Below, in pieces: positions 17,827 to 27,044 of a stretch of DNA of 64,000 bases. The stretch lies in contig NZ_CP051261.1 in assembly GCF_014236855.1 (NCBI RefSeq), positions 2,418,001-2,482,000 on the forward strand, written 5' to 3'. Under the pieces are notes generated by a model that did no database searches, was not told the DNA's origin, and was given only the letters and a program-made list of their open reading frames with translations. The DNA is from Xanthomonas sp. SI. GTDB taxonomy: Bacteria; Pseudomonadota; Gammaproteobacteria; Xanthomonadales; Xanthomonadaceae. Within the stretch, counting starts at the first letter, position 1, and every line of letters starts with the position of its first letter. A program made the position numbers and the translations under genes.

Positions 17827-19410
17827 TCAGCCGCCGCCGCGCGGACCGCGGTTGCCGCCGCCGCCGGGACGGCCGCCGCCACCCGGACGCCCGCCGCCGG
17901 GGCGATTGCCGCCCGGACGACCGCCGGGGCCACCCGGACCGCCCGGGCCGCGCTTCTGCCCGTCGGCGCGCGGACCGGCCGGACGCGCCGAGCGCGGTGC
18001 CGCGCCGTACGGGCTGAAGCCGGGATTGGCATGGTCGGACGGGAAGCTGGGTGCATTGCCCGGATGCCCGTACGGGTGCGCCTTGCGCTGGCCTTGTCCC
18101 TGACCCTGGCCGCCGCGGCCCTGGCCTGCGCCCTGGCCGGCACCGGCGCCGGCGGGGCGCGGCTTGCCGTAGGGACGACCCTGGCCTTGGCCTTGGCCCT
18201 GGCCCGGACCACGGGCAGCGGCGGGACCGGCATTGCGGTGGCCGGTCGGACCGGTGCTGACGCCGTCGGGCACGTACCAGGTGCGGAACGCGGCGGGGTT
18301 GCCGTCCGGCAGCGGCTTGGGCCCCTTCGGGGTGCGCTGCTTGAACGGCTTCTGCGCCTGCTGGGCGGCCATCTCGCCGCTGACGGTCAGCCCGCCGTGC
18401 GGCTTCTTGCCGCCGCGGCCGCGGCCGCGGTCCTCGCGGAAGTTGTCGAAGCGGCGCAGCTCGCGGCCTTCGTCGGCGACGTTGTGGCCGTTGACGTAGG
18501 CATTGCCGCCGCGGCCGACCTGCACGGTGGCCTTGGCCGCCTTGCGCTGGCCGATCACCGGCTGCAGGGTCAGCGCCGACGGGGTACCTTCTTCCAGCTT
18601 CAGTTCGGCGCGCAGCGCCTCGACCTTGTCCTGCGCCAACTCCAGCGATTGCCCGCGCAGCAGCTCGCGCGGCAGGCCGACCTTGCCGTAGCGGGTGCGC
18701 TTGAGGCGGCTGACCTGGCAACCCTGCGATTCCCACAGCCGGCGCACTTCGCGGTTGCGGCCTTCCTTGACCACCACGCGGAACCAGTCGTGCGAATCGG
18801 TGCCGCCGATGCGTTCGATCTCGTCGAACTTGGCGCCGCCGTCTTCCAGCAGCACGCCGCGCGAGAGGCGCTCGACCATGCTGTCGGGCACCTTGTCCTC
18901 GCCTTCCGGGGCGCGCACGCGCACCACGTACTCGCGCTCGATCTCGTAGGACGGATGCATCATGGCGTTGGCCATTTCGCCATCGGTGGTCAGCAGCAGC
19001 AGGCCGGTGGTGTTGATGTCCAGGCGGCCGATCGCGATCCAGCGCGCGCCCTTCAGTGCCGGCAGCGCCTCGAAGATGGTCGGGCGGCCTTCGGGGTCTT
19101 CGCGCGTGGTCACTTCGCCTTCGGGCTTGTTGTAGATCAGCACGCGCGCCGGCTCGGTCAGCGCGCTGGCGACGAAGCTGCGGCCGTCCAGCTCGATCCT
19201 GTCGCCGCTCTTGACCGACATGCCGGTCTGCGCGACCTCGCCGTTGACCTTGACCAGGCCGTCGGCGATGCGCTGCTCCAGCGCGCGGCGCGACCCCAGG
19301 CCGGCCTGCGCCAGGACCTTGTGCAGGCGTTCTTCCAGTTTCGGCTGCTCGGCGGCATCGCGCTTGAGCGAGAGCTTGTTCAACGACGGCTTGCGGGAGG
19401 TGTCACTCAT
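17827..19410 (-). CDS. rluB: 23S rRNA pseudouridine synthase RluB with long tail
   Basis: A 527-residue RsuA/RluB-family pseudouridine synthase: S4 RNA-binding domain at about 24-72 and catalytic domain at about 86-250 with Asp131 in GRLDINTTG. RluB modifies 23S rRNA near position 2605. E. coli RluB is about 290 residues. Here the last 200 or so residues are low-complexity Gly/Arg/Pro/Gln (for example GPGQGQGQGQG and GGPGGPGGRPGG), resembling an RGG-type RNA-binding tail. The start overlaps the end of scpB by 8 nt. Confidence 0.92.
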   Translation of the reverse strand: MSDTSRKPSLNKLSLKRDAAEQPKLEERLHKVLAQAGLGSRRALEQRIADGLVKVNGEVAQTGMSVKSGDRIELDGRSFVASALTEPARVLIYNKPEGEVTTREDPEGRPTIFEALPALKGARWIAIGRLDINTTGLLLLTTDGEMANAMMHPSYEIEREYVVRVRAPEGEDKVPDSMVERLSRGVLLEDGGAKFDEIERIGGTDSHDWFRVVVKEGRNREVRRLWESQGCQVSRLKRTRYGKVGLPRELLRGQSLELAQDKVEALRAELKLEEGTPSALTLQPVIGQRKAAKATVQVGRGGNAYVNGHNVADEGRELRRFDNFREDRGRGRGGKKPHGGLTVSGEMAAQQAQKPFKQRTPKGPKPLPDGNPAAFRTWYVPDGVSTGPTGHRNAGPAAARGPGQGQGQGQGRPYGKPRPAGAGAGQGAGQGRGGQGQGQGQRKAHPYGHPGNAPSFPSDHANPGFSPYGAAPRSARPAGPRADGQKRGPGGPGGPGGRPGGNRPGGGRPGGGGRPGGGGNRGPRGGG

Positions 19411-20422
19411 TTACTTGGCTCCGGCCGGCGCGGGGTGCGTCGGCCTGTGGTTCGGAATCGGCATCGTCAACAGCCACGGTCGTCGTCGCGACGGCGTTGT
19501 CTTCGGCTTCGTTCGCATCCGCCGCGCGCTCGCCCGGCGCGGCTTCGGGTTCGCCCGTCGGGGCGGTGTCTGCAGACGAGGCAGTCGCCGTGGCGGCGTC
19601 TGCATCGGTCTCGCGTTCGGTGTCTGTATCGCTGTGTGCGACGGCGCTGTCGTCCGCAGCGTGCGGATCGGCTGCGCTGTCGGCTTCGGCCTGTGCGTCC
19701 GGATCGGGTGCAGTCTCCGGATCGGATGTGGTGTCGTTGTCGACGCTCGCCTCGGCGGGCGGCGCGTCGGCTGCGTCGGCATCCGCTGCCGGCTTGGCCG
19801 CGTCGGTGTCCGCGTCGGCGTCGGCCGCTCCGGCCTGGGCCATGTCGCCGACCGGCAGGGTGTCGCGGTCCAGCTGCAGTTGCGGTTCCAGTTCGCCGAT
19901 GTCCTTCAGTTCCGACAGCGGCGGCAGTTCGTCCAGGCGCTTGAGCCCGAAGTAGTCGAGGAAGCCCTTGGTGGTGCCGAACAGCGCCGGCTTGCCGGGC
20001 ACGTCGCGGTGGCCGACCACGCGGATCCACTCGCGCTCTTCCAGCGCCTGGATGATGTTGCTGCTGACCGCCACGCCGCGCACCTGCTCGATCTCGCCGC
20101 GGGTGATCGGCTGGCGGTAGGCGATCAGCGCCAGGGTCTCCAGCGTGGCGCGGGTGTAGCGGGTCTTGCGCTCGGTCCACAGCCGCGCCACCCACGGGTG
20201 CACCTCGCTGTTGACCTGGTAGCGGAAGCCGGAAGCCACTTCCACCAGTTCCACGCCGCGTCCGGCGCAGGCCTCGCGCAATTGCTCCAGCGCCCGCTCG
20301 ATGCTGCCCGGCGGTGCCGGCTCGTCCTCGGGGAACAGGCCGTGCAGCTGGGCCAGCGGCAGCGGTTGGTTGGCGGCGAGCAGGGCAGCCTCGACGATGC
20401 GGTTGATCAGCGCTTGATCCAT
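19403..20422 (-). CDS. scpB: SMC-Scp complex subunit ScpB with acidic tail
   Basis: A 339-residue winged-helix kleisin-partner of the condensin complex. The conserved part (about 1-200) includes the RYTRATLETLALIAYRQPIT motif. After about residue 205 the chain becomes an acidic Ala/Asp/Thr/Glu low-complexity region (DADADTDAAKPAADADAAD) that ends with a basic RAGRSQVNE. The function of this tail is unknown. The gene lies 22 nt downstream of scpA and overlaps rluB. Confidence 0.92.
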   Translation of the reverse strand: MDQALINRIVEAALLAANQPLPLAQLHGLFPEDEPAPPGSIERALEQLREACAGRGVELVEVASGFRYQVNSEVHPWVARLWTERKTRYTRATLETLALIAYRQPITRGEIEQVRGVAVSSNIIQALEEREWIRVVGHRDVPGKPALFGTTKGFLDYFGLKRLDELPPLSELKDIGELEPQLQLDRDTLPVGDMAQAGAADADADTDAAKPAADADAADAPPAEASVDNDTTSDPETAPDPDAQAEADSAADPHAADDSAVAHSDTDTERETDADAATATASSADTAPTGEPEAAPGERAADANEAEDNAVATTTVAVDDADSEPQADAPRAGRSQVNE

Positions 20423-20444
20423 GCGTAAGGGGGTCTTCGAAAAC

Positions 20445-21383
20445 TCAGGTAGGGTCGTTGGCGGCGTCGATATCGTCGAACTCGCTGTTGAACTGCAGCG
20501 GTTCGTTGGTGTTGCCCAGCGCCAGCGACTTGACGTAGATCGGCGCCAGCGGCAGCCGTTCGCCGTTGCGAACGACCTGATCCATCGGCTCCTGGACGAT
20601 GTCCAGCAGCTGTTCCTTGGCCAGTTCCAGCAAGGCCAGGAAGGTGACCAGCACGCCCAGCTTGCCTTCCTCGGCGCTGAACAGCGATTCGAAACGGTAG
20701 AAGCGGCCGTCGTCCAGGCGGCTCAGCACATCGCCCATCCGCTGCCGCACGCTCAGCGCCTCGCGCTTGATCGCGTGGCCGCTGAACAGCTCGGCGCGCT
20801 TGAGCACGTCGTACAGCGCCAGCAGCATCTCCTTCAACTCCACCGGCGGCGGCAGCTTCACCGCGGCGCGGTCCGGCACATGCGCCTGCACCGGCGTGGT
20901 GTCGCGGTCCTGCCGCGGCAGCGCGTCGATGTCCTCGGCGGCCTGCTTGAAGCGTTCGTACTCCTGCAAGCGGCGGACCAGTTCGGCACGCGGATCGGCT
21001 TCCTCGCCTTCCTGCGCCGGCGGCCGCGGCAGCAGCATCCGCGACTTGATCTCGGCCAGGATCGCGGCCATCACCAGGTATTCGGCCGCCAGTTCGAAGC
21101 GCAGCTCCTGCATCACGTTGATGTAGTCCACGTACTGCCGGGTGATCTCGGCGACGGGGATGTCCAGGATGTCCAGGTTCTGCCGGCGGATCAGGTACAG
21201 CAGCAGGTCCAGCGGGCCTTCGAACGCATCCAGGATGACTTCCAGCGCATCCGGCGGGATGTACAGGTCCTGCGGGATCTGCAAGACCGGCTGCCCATGC
21301 ACCACCGCCAGCGGCATTTCCTGCTGCTGTGGCGCGGTCTGCTGGATTGGCGGGTTCGCGTCGAGCGCGAGTTCGGAGGTCAT
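20445..21383 (-). CDS. scpA: Segregation and condensation protein A
   Basis: The kleisin subunit of SMC-ScpAB, which compacts and helps segregate the chromosome. The protein is 312 residues from the chosen ATG. It shows the N-terminal kleisin motif FEGPLDLLLYLIRRQNLDIL and MAAILAEIKSRMLLPRP. A start 31 codons earlier is possible, but those residues have no family character. Confidence 0.93.
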   Translation of the reverse strand: MTSELALDANPPIQQTAPQQQEMPLAVVHGQPVLQIPQDLYIPPDALEVILDAFEGPLDLLLYLIRRQNLDILDIPVAEITRQYVDYINVMQELRFELAAEYLVMAAILAEIKSRMLLPRPPAQEGEEADPRAELVRRLQEYERFKQAAEDIDALPRQDRDTTPVQAHVPDRAAVKLPPPVELKEMLLALYDVLKRAELFSGHAIKREALSVRQRMGDVLSRLDDGRFYRFESLFSAEEGKLGVLVTFLALLELAKEQLLDIVQEPMDQVVRNGERLPLAPIYVKSLALGNTNEPLQFNSEFDDIDAANDPT

Positions 21384-21755
21384 CAGTTGGACGTCAGGTA
21401 CATCAGGTGTTGCGGTAGCGAAGGGCCGGGCAGGGGCGATCCGGCGCGGGGCCTTGCCAGCAGTACTGCAGTTCACGTCGCGTCATCCCCGCAACGCGAT
21501 CCACACTTCAACAGGACACAAGGCGTACGCCGCACGAGTCGCGGCGACGGAACAGCTTGAGGAGGACGTCTGCGCGGGCGGTGTCAGGCAGCGAATCGGT
21601 CGTCGGAAGGGGCTGGGGGAGCCGATCACCGACGGGCCGCTGCATCCGGCCGCGTGCAATGGAACCAAGGGTAATGCGCCAGCCGGGTCGGTGTCCAGCG
21701 CCGTGGCGCTAGAATTGTGCGGGGTTCATATGCGAAACGAAGGGCGGGTGGCGGT
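21384..21755. other. Divergent intergenic region scpA / yciI
   Basis: 372 nt between divergent genes. It must contain the promoters of the scpAB-rluB operon and of yciI-bolA. No repeat, palindromic operator or small gene could be supported. Confidence 0.4.
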
Positions 21756-22055
21756 ATGTGGTACGTGATCGAGGGATACGACGGCGCCGATGCGCTGCCG
21801 CGGCGGGCGGCGGCACGGCCGGCGCACCTGGCCAGGCTGGAGGCCTTGCAGGCCGCCGGACGCCTGCTGCTGGCCGGTCCATGCCCGGCGATCGACGCCG
21901 AGGACCCGGGTCCGGCCGGCTTCAGCGGCAGCCTGGTGGTGGCGGCGTTCGACTCGCTGGCGCAGGCCCGGGCCTGGGCCGAGGCCGATCCGTATGTGGC
22001 GGCGGGCGTCTACGCGCGGGTCGAAGTGCGGCCGTTCCGGAAGACGTTGCCGTGA
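21756..22055 (+). CDS. yciI: YciI family protein
   Basis: A 99-residue dimeric ferredoxin-like alpha/beta-barrel protein. It begins [17 protein letters not shown], has the conserved RPAHLARL and LLAGPCPA segments, and ends with [17 protein letters not shown]. YciI proteins lack a settled function, though some relatives are dehydrochlorinase-like. The stop overlaps the GTG start of bolA, so the two are coupled. Confidence 0.9.
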   Translation: MWYVIEGYDGADALPRRAAARPAHLARLEALQAAGRLLLAGPCPAIDAEDPGPAGFSGSLVVAAFDSLAQARAWAEADPYVAAGVYARVEVRPFRKTLP

Positions 22056-22351
22056 GCGCGCCCGCCCTGAGCGAGACGGCCGCGGGCCGGGTCGAGCGCA
22101 TCCGCGCCGCACTGCAGGCCGCGTTCGCGCCGCAGGCGCTGGAGGTCGAGGACGACAGCCACCGCCATGCCGGCCATGCCGGCGCGCGCGACGGGCGCGG
22201 TCATTTCAATGTCCGCATCGTCAGTCCGGCCTTCGCCGGCATGGCGCCGCTGGCCCGGCACCGCGCGGTCTATGCCGCGCTCGGCACGATGATGCAGACC
22301 GATATCCATGCGCTGTCGATCCGCGCCGAGGCGCCGCGCGACGCCGCCTGA
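22052..22351 (+). CDS. bolA: BolA family protein
   Basis: A 99-residue BolA-like protein starting with GTG inside the yciI stop codon (GTGA). It has the class signature of histidines (SHRHAGHAG and GHFNVRIVS) and the helix-turn [14 protein letters not shown]. BolA proteins bind monothiol glutaredoxins through an iron-sulfur cluster and affect cell shape and stress responses. The yciI-bolA order is common in gammaproteobacteria. Confidence 0.92.
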   Translation: MSAPALSETAAGRVERIRAALQAAFAPQALEVEDDSHRHAGHAGARDGRGHFNVRIVSPAFAGMAPLARHRAVYAALGTMMQTDIHALSIRAEAPRDAA

Positions 22352-22492
22352 TCGGTCGCGCAGGCCACTCGTGGCGGACCGCCCGGTGCGCCGCGCCAAT
22401 GCCGCGGGTGCCGAGGAAAGCGGGATACATGCCGTAATTATGCTGCGTCGCGTCATGATTCCGGTGATTTCGCAACGAATCAAGTATTTGAA

Positions 22493-22506
22493 TTAAAACG
22501 TTTTTA
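22493..22506. promoter_or_regulatory. AT-rich palindrome upstream of lacI
   Basis: A near-palindrome TTAAAACGTTTTTA with a central CG sits in a strikingly AT-rich stretch (about 22480-22525) that stands out from the surrounding GC-rich DNA and is probably the lacI promoter. Central CG and A/T flanks are typical of LacI-family operators, but it does not fit the palindrome found elsewhere in this locus as well as 22540-22553 does. Confidence 0.4.
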
Positions 22507-22539
22507 TTGAAAAAATAACAAAAGGCTTCTGCCTCGTCC

Positions 22540-22553
22540 TGAAAACGATTACA
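22540..22553. promoter_or_regulatory. Predicted LacI-family operator at lacI
   Basis: TGAAAACGATTACA fits the palindrome TGWAANCGNTTWCA, which also occurs at 30097-30110 and 44581-44594. It lies 45 nt before the lacI start, a position that suits autoregulation. The match is seen in the sequence; regulator identity is inferred from proximity. Confidence 0.65.
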
Positions 22554-22597
22554 GTCCGCGCCAGTTTCTCAATGTCTCGGCCGCGGAGGGCGGCACG

Positions 22598-23617
22598 ATG
22601 GCGAAGAGCGCGGTCACCATCAAAGATGTCGCACGCGAGGCCCGGGTATCGGTGGCCACGGTGTCGCGTGCGCTCAACGGGCACGAGAACGTCGCCGAGC
22701 CGGTGCGCAAGTTGGTGCTGGAAGTGGCCGAGCGGCTGCGCTACAGCCCGCATGCGGCCGCGCGCAGCCTCAGCAGTCGCCGTACCCAGACCCTGGGTGT
22801 GGTGCTGCCGGACCTGTACGGCGAGTTCTTCTCCGAGTTGATCCGTGGCATCGACGGCGCGGCGCGCGCGCGCCGCCAGCATCTGCTGGTGTCCAGCTAC
22901 CACGGCGATCCGGAAGAGCAGGGCCGCGCGCTGCGCGCCATGCGCGGGCGCGTGGATGGCCTGCTGGTGCTGTCGCCGTACGCCGAGCGGCCTGGTTTCC
23001 TCACCGACAACCTGCCGCAGGCGCTGCCGACGGTGCTGATCAACACCTATCTGCCGGGCGCCGAATATCCGGTGCTGAGCATCGACGACCATGCCGGCGC
23101 GATGGCGATGACCGAGCACCTGCTGGCGATGGGCCATCGCCGCATCGCCTTCGTCGGCGGCCCGGAACTGAACTTCGATGCGCGCGAACGCCTGCGCGGG
23201 TTCCGCGACGCGATCGCCGCGCATCCGGGCGAGGTGCAGGGCCAGGAGTTTCCCGGACAGTTCGACGAAGCCTCGGGCCATCGTGCCGGGCAGGCGATGC
23301 TGCAGTCGGGCACGTTGCCCGACGCGGTGTTCGCCGCCAACGACATGACCGCGCTCGGCTGCCTGTACGCCTTCGCCCAGGCCGGCGTGCGCGTGCCCGA
23401 CGACATCGCGCTGGCCGGCTTCGACGACATCCCGCTGGCGCGTTTCGTTCACCCGTCTCTCACCACCATGCAGGTGAGTATCGCCGGCCTCGGCGAGCAG
23501 GCGATGCGGCGCCTGCTGCAGTTGATCGACCAACCGGGCAACGACGAGGGGCTGCGGCAGACGCTGACGCCGCTGCTCGTCGTGCGCGATTCCAGTCGCA
23601 AGGTCAGTAAGGAATAG
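22598..23617 (+). CDS. LacI family transcriptional regulator
   Basis: A 339-residue regulator. The N-terminal helix-turn-helix (about 7-27: TIKDVAREARVSVATVSRAL) and hinge helix (about 50-60) are followed by a periplasmic-binding-protein-like sugar domain (DAVFAANDMTALG and LAGFDDIPLARFVHP). GGAGGG lies 7 nt before the ATG. It heads the carbohydrate locus and probably represses receptors, hydrolase and transporter until a sugar ligand binds. The sugar itself cannot be read from the sequence. Confidence 0.92.
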   Translation: MAKSAVTIKDVAREARVSVATVSRALNGHENVAEPVRKLVLEVAERLRYSPHAAARSLSSRRTQTLGVVLPDLYGEFFSELIRGIDGAARARRQHLLVSSYHGDPEEQGRALRAMRGRVDGLLVLSPYAERPGFLTDNLPQALPTVLINTYLPGAEYPVLSIDDHAGAMAMTEHLLAMGHRRIAFVGGPELNFDARERLRGFRDAIAAHPGEVQGQEFPGQFDEASGHRAGQAMLQSGTLPDAVFAANDMTALGCLYAFAQAGVRVPDDIALAGFDDIPLARFVHPSLTTMQVSIAGLGEQAMRRLLQLIDQPGNDEGLRQTLTPLLVVRDSSRKVSKE

Positions 23618-23734
23618 GTGACGCCACATCGTCGTCGCCCGTGTCGCCATGTCGTTCGTAACGCTTCACTTGCTGCACTTTTTCGCTTGCTTCAAGCAAT
23701 CGCAACACCAACCAAGAACCACCCTGGAGGTTTC

Positions 23735-26698
23735 ATGCATCATCGTTCTCAGACCGCGGCTAGGCCTGCGCGCAAGCTTCTCACCTGTGCCCTGGCAAGT
23801 TGCCTGCTGCTGAGCGCTGCGCCGTCGTTCGCGCAGAGCACCGCCGCCACGATCCGTGGGCAGGTCGCGCTGGATTCGGCGCCGTCGGCGCAAGCGCAGG
23901 TCACCGCGACCAATCTGGCGACCGGTCTGTCGCGTACCGTGCAGGTCAACAACGGCAGCTATGCGGTCGGCGGCCTGCCGCCGGGCTCGTACCGCATCGA
24001 CCTGACCGCCAATGGCCAGACCACCTCGCAGAACGTCACCGTGCAGGTCGGCCAGACCGCGACGCTGAACCTCGGCGGCGCCGCGCCGGCCGCCACCGCC
24101 AGCGAAGGCGCCACCACGCTCGACGCGGTGCAGGTCACTGCGCCGCCGGTGCTGGTGGAGACCCGCACCTCCGAGAACGCCACCTACATCTCCAACGTGC
24201 AGATCGAGAAGCTGCCGCAGGCCACGCGCAACTTCCTGGAACTGGCCGATAGCGTGCCGAGCGTGCAGTTCCAGCGCGACGCCAAGGGCAACACCACGGT
24301 GCGCTCCGGCGCGACTTCGGCCAACGGCACCAACGTCTACATCGACGGCATCAGCCAGAAGAACTACGTGCTGACCGGCGGCGTCAGCGGCCAGGACTCC
24401 AGCCGCGGCAATCCGTTCCCGCAGTCGGCGATCGGCGAGTACAAGGTCATCACCTCCAACTACAAGGCCGAGTTCGACCAGGTCAGCAGCGCGGCGATCG
24501 TCGCCTCGACCAAGTCCGGCGGCAACGATTTCCACGGCAGCTTCTTCTGGGATACCACCAACGACGACTGGCGCGCCGAGAGCCCGCTGGAACGCGAGGC
24601 CGGCAAGCGCGACGATTTCTCCGAGACCCAGTACGGGGCGACGTTCAGTGGCCCGATCCTGAAGGATCGCGCGCACTTCTTCGTCGCCTACGAGGCCAAG
24701 GAATACACCACGCCCAATACGGTGATCCCGGGCGGCATCTATGCCGATCGCGTCGATCAGCTGCCGGGCGAACTGCAGCCGCTGGTCACCACCTACAGCA
24801 CTCCGTTCAAGGAAGACCTGTATTTCGGCAAGATCGACTGGACCATCGGCGACAACAGCCTGTTCGAACTGAGCGGCAAGTACCGCAAGGAAGACGAACT
24901 GTCCGACATCGGCGAGACCACCACCTACCAGCACGGCAGCACCAACGGGCAGGAAGAGAAGCGCGCCAACCTGCGCTGGCAGTACACCGGCGCCGCGTTC
25001 CTCAACGATCTGAACCTGAGCTACGAGAGCGCGTACTGGACCCAGGATCCGCTGACCAACGGCAGCGGCTATGTGCTGTCGTACGTGCCGCAGGCCGGCA
25101 ACGAGACCACCATCCTCACCGCCGGCGCCGGCAGCAGCTACCAGAACAAGGGGCAGGAAGGCTGGACCCTGCAGGACGACCTGACCTTGAACAGCATGGA
25201 CTGGCACGGCAGCCATACGGTCAAGATGGGCTTCAAGTACAAGGACATCGAGCTGGATTCGACCCAGATCAATCCGGCCAATCCGCAGTACTACTACAAC
25301 ATCCTGACCGACACCGACACGCCGTACCGGGTGCGCTGGGGCGACACCAGCGGCGGTTCGGTGGTGTCCAAGAACAAGCAGTACGGCATCTATCTGCAGG
25401 ACGACTGGGAAGTCAACGAGCACCTGACGCTCAACCTCGGCGTGCGCTACGACTACGAGAAGACCCCCTCGTTCCTCGACTTCGTCACCCCGGGCGACGT
25501 TGCCAGCGCGCTGCAGAACTGGAGCAACCTGGACAACGCCAACTACGACATCTCCAACTACATCAGCAACGGCCATAACCGCAAGGCGTTCAAGGATGCC
25601 TGGCAGCCGCGGCTGGGCTTCTCCTACGACCTGTTCGGCGACCAGGCGCACGTGATCTATGGCGGTGCCGGCCGTGCCTACGACCGCAACATCTTCGACT
25701 ACCTGGCGCTGGAGCAGCTCAACAACAGCTTCAAGTCGTACAGCTACTACTTCAACAGCGCCAACAACGCCTGCCTGGGCGACCCGTGCGTGCCCTGGAA
25801 CGAGAGCTACGCCACCCAGGCCGGCCTGGACGGGTTGGCGTCGGGCAACACCGGCGGCGGCGGCCGCGAGATCTACCTGATCGACAACAACATCAAGGTG
25901 CCGTACTCCGACCAGTTCAGCATCGGCATGCGCAACATGGTGCATCTGTGGGGCAACGACTGGTACACCGACGTGACCCTGAGCCGGATCGTGAGCAAGG
26001 ACGGCTTCGTGTTCCTGCGCGGCAACCGCCGTGCCGACGGTTCGTTCTTCCTGCCCGGCACCACCTCCGGCGTGCCGACCGATTCGCCCAACGGCTACAG
26101 CGCGATCGTGCTGGGCACCAACGGCCTGGAAACGCGCAATAACCAGCTGGCGCTGAAGCTGGACAAGCCGTACGACAAGGAGTCGGGCTGGGGCCTGACC
26201 GTGGCCTACACCTTCTCCGACGCCAAGGAAAACCGCCAGTACGGCGAGCACTACGCGCTGGACCAGGCGTCGATGGCCGGCTATGGCTGGCGCGAGGCCG
26301 GCGGCATCCCGAAGAACCGCCTGGTGGTGACCGGCATCTACGAGTTGCCGTACGCCATCACCCTGTCCGGCAAGCTGTCGCTGGCCAGCCAGACGCCGCG
26401 CTACGGCACCAACTGCCTGGCCGGCAACGACCAGTGCTATATCATCCAGTACAAGCCGGATTCCACGCTGGGCTACAAGGAATTCAGCCTGGCGGCGAAC
26501 AAGGAATGGGATACCGGCGCGGGCATCAAGTTCAACGTGCGCGCCGACGTCATCAACCTGTTCAACTGGACCAACTACGCCGACTACAACACCGATACCG
26601 GGACCTACGACGACCTCAACACGTCGTACGGCTCCGCGAACGGCGTGTTGGCGTCGCCGATGCGTACGTTCAAGCTGTCGTTCGGCCTGAACTGGTGA
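23735..26698 (+). CDS. TonB-dependent receptor, Oar-like (copy 1)
   Basis: A 987-residue outer-membrane receptor. A signal peptide (about 1-33) is followed by a carboxypeptidase-regulatory-like beta domain (about 40-115), a TonB-box-like LDAVQVTAP, a plug domain (NFLELADSVPSVQFQ, KSGGNDFHG) and a large beta-barrel ending in the aromatic FGLNW. GGAGG precedes the ATG by 4 nt. It probably imports an oligosaccharide, given its position between a LacI regulator and glycoside-processing genes. Its paralogue follows directly, and both share a related leader. Confidence 0.93.
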   Translation: MHHRSQTAARPARKLLTCALASCLLLSAAPSFAQSTAATIRGQVALDSAPSAQAQVTATNLATGLSRTVQVNNGSYAVGGLPPGSYRIDLTANGQTTSQNVTVQVGQTATLNLGGAAPAATASEGATTLDAVQVTAPPVLVETRTSENATYISNVQIEKLPQATRNFLELADSVPSVQFQRDAKGNTTVRSGATSANGTNVYIDGISQKNYVLTGGVSGQDSSRGNPFPQSAIGEYKVITSNYKAEFDQVSSAAIVASTKSGGNDFHGSFFWDTTNDDWRAESPLEREAGKRDDFSETQYGATFSGPILKDRAHFFVAYEAKEYTTPNTVIPGGIYADRVDQLPGELQPLVTTYSTPFKEDLYFGKIDWTIGDNSLFELSGKYRKEDELSDIGETTTYQHGSTNGQEEKRANLRWQYTGAAFLNDLNLSYESAYWTQDPLTNGSGYVLSYVPQAGNETTILTAGAGSSYQNKGQEGWTLQDDLTLNSMDWHGSHTVKMGFKYKDIELDSTQINPANPQYYYNILTDTDTPYRVRWGDTSGGSVVSKNKQYGIYLQDDWEVNEHLTLNLGVRYDYEKTPSFLDFVTPGDVASALQNWSNLDNANYDISNYISNGHNRKAFKDAWQPRLGFSYDLFGDQAHVIYGGAGRAYDRNIFDYLALEQLNNSFKSYSYYFNSANNACLGDPCVPWNESYATQAGLDGLASGNTGGGGREIYLIDNNIKVPYSDQFSIGMRNMVHLWGNDWYTDVTLSRIVSKDGFVFLRGNRRADGSFFLPGTTSGVPTDSPNGYSAIVLGTNGLETRNNQLALKLDKPYDKESGWGLTVAYTFSDAKENRQYGEHYALDQASMAGYGWREAGGIPKNRLVVTGIYELPYAITLSGKLSLASQTPRYGTNCLAGNDQCYIIQYKPDSTLGYKEFSLAANKEWDTGAGIKFNVRADVINLFNWTNYADYNTDTGTYDDLNTSYGSANGVLASPMRTFKLSFGLNW

Positions 26699-26704
26699 TT
26701 CCAG

Positions 26705-26741
26705 CCGCCGCGGCTCCCGACGCCGTTCGGGGCCGCGGCGG
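26705..26741 (+). terminator. Hairpin after the first receptor gene
   Basis: CCGCCGCGGC (26705-26714) pairs with GCCGCGGCGG (26732-26741), with a few more pairs (CCCGA/TCGGG) inside. It lies directly after the receptor stop. There is no good U-tract, so it may stabilise the mRNA end or only partly terminate. Confidence 0.5.
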
Positions 26742-27044
26742 TTGCAGGGACATGTTCTTGGTGTGGATGCACGCGATTGCCGGGACGCGCACGAGGTCGA
26801 AACAGCGCGTTGTCGTACATGCGGTGCCGACGCAGCGCGAATCAGCGCTCGGCGATCCGATGCGACCTTGCCGTGCGTCGTGGGCAGTGCCGGTGGAAAC
26901 GTTGGAAAAACATGGGCCGCGCAACGTCGTCGCTGCCCGTGTCGCTGCTGCTGATGCGTCACTTGTTGGATTTTTCTTTCTTTCTCGCATTCGGCCACTT
27001 CGCTCTTTCTGCAACCAGAACATGAAGAACCCCGGGAGGGTTTC
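26742..27044. other. Leader region of second receptor, duplicated from the first
   Basis: About 300 nt with no supportable gene. The last 125 nt resemble the region before the first receptor (23620-23734). Both contain CGTCGTCG followed by GCCCGTGTCGC, then a T/C-rich tract, then a purine-rich ribosome site and TTTCATG. This suggests that gene and promoter/leader were duplicated together. Confidence 0.55.

Noticed and set aside
18060..18240. GPGQGQ-coding repeat region of rluB as a CRISPR-like or transposon repeat
   Set aside because: The repetition is in-frame codon repetition within a coding tail, without spacers or terminal inverted repeats.
26895..26912. TGGAAACGTTGGAA before the second receptor as a further LacI operator
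   Set aside because: Only the left half fits the palindrome; the right half breaks at three of six positions.
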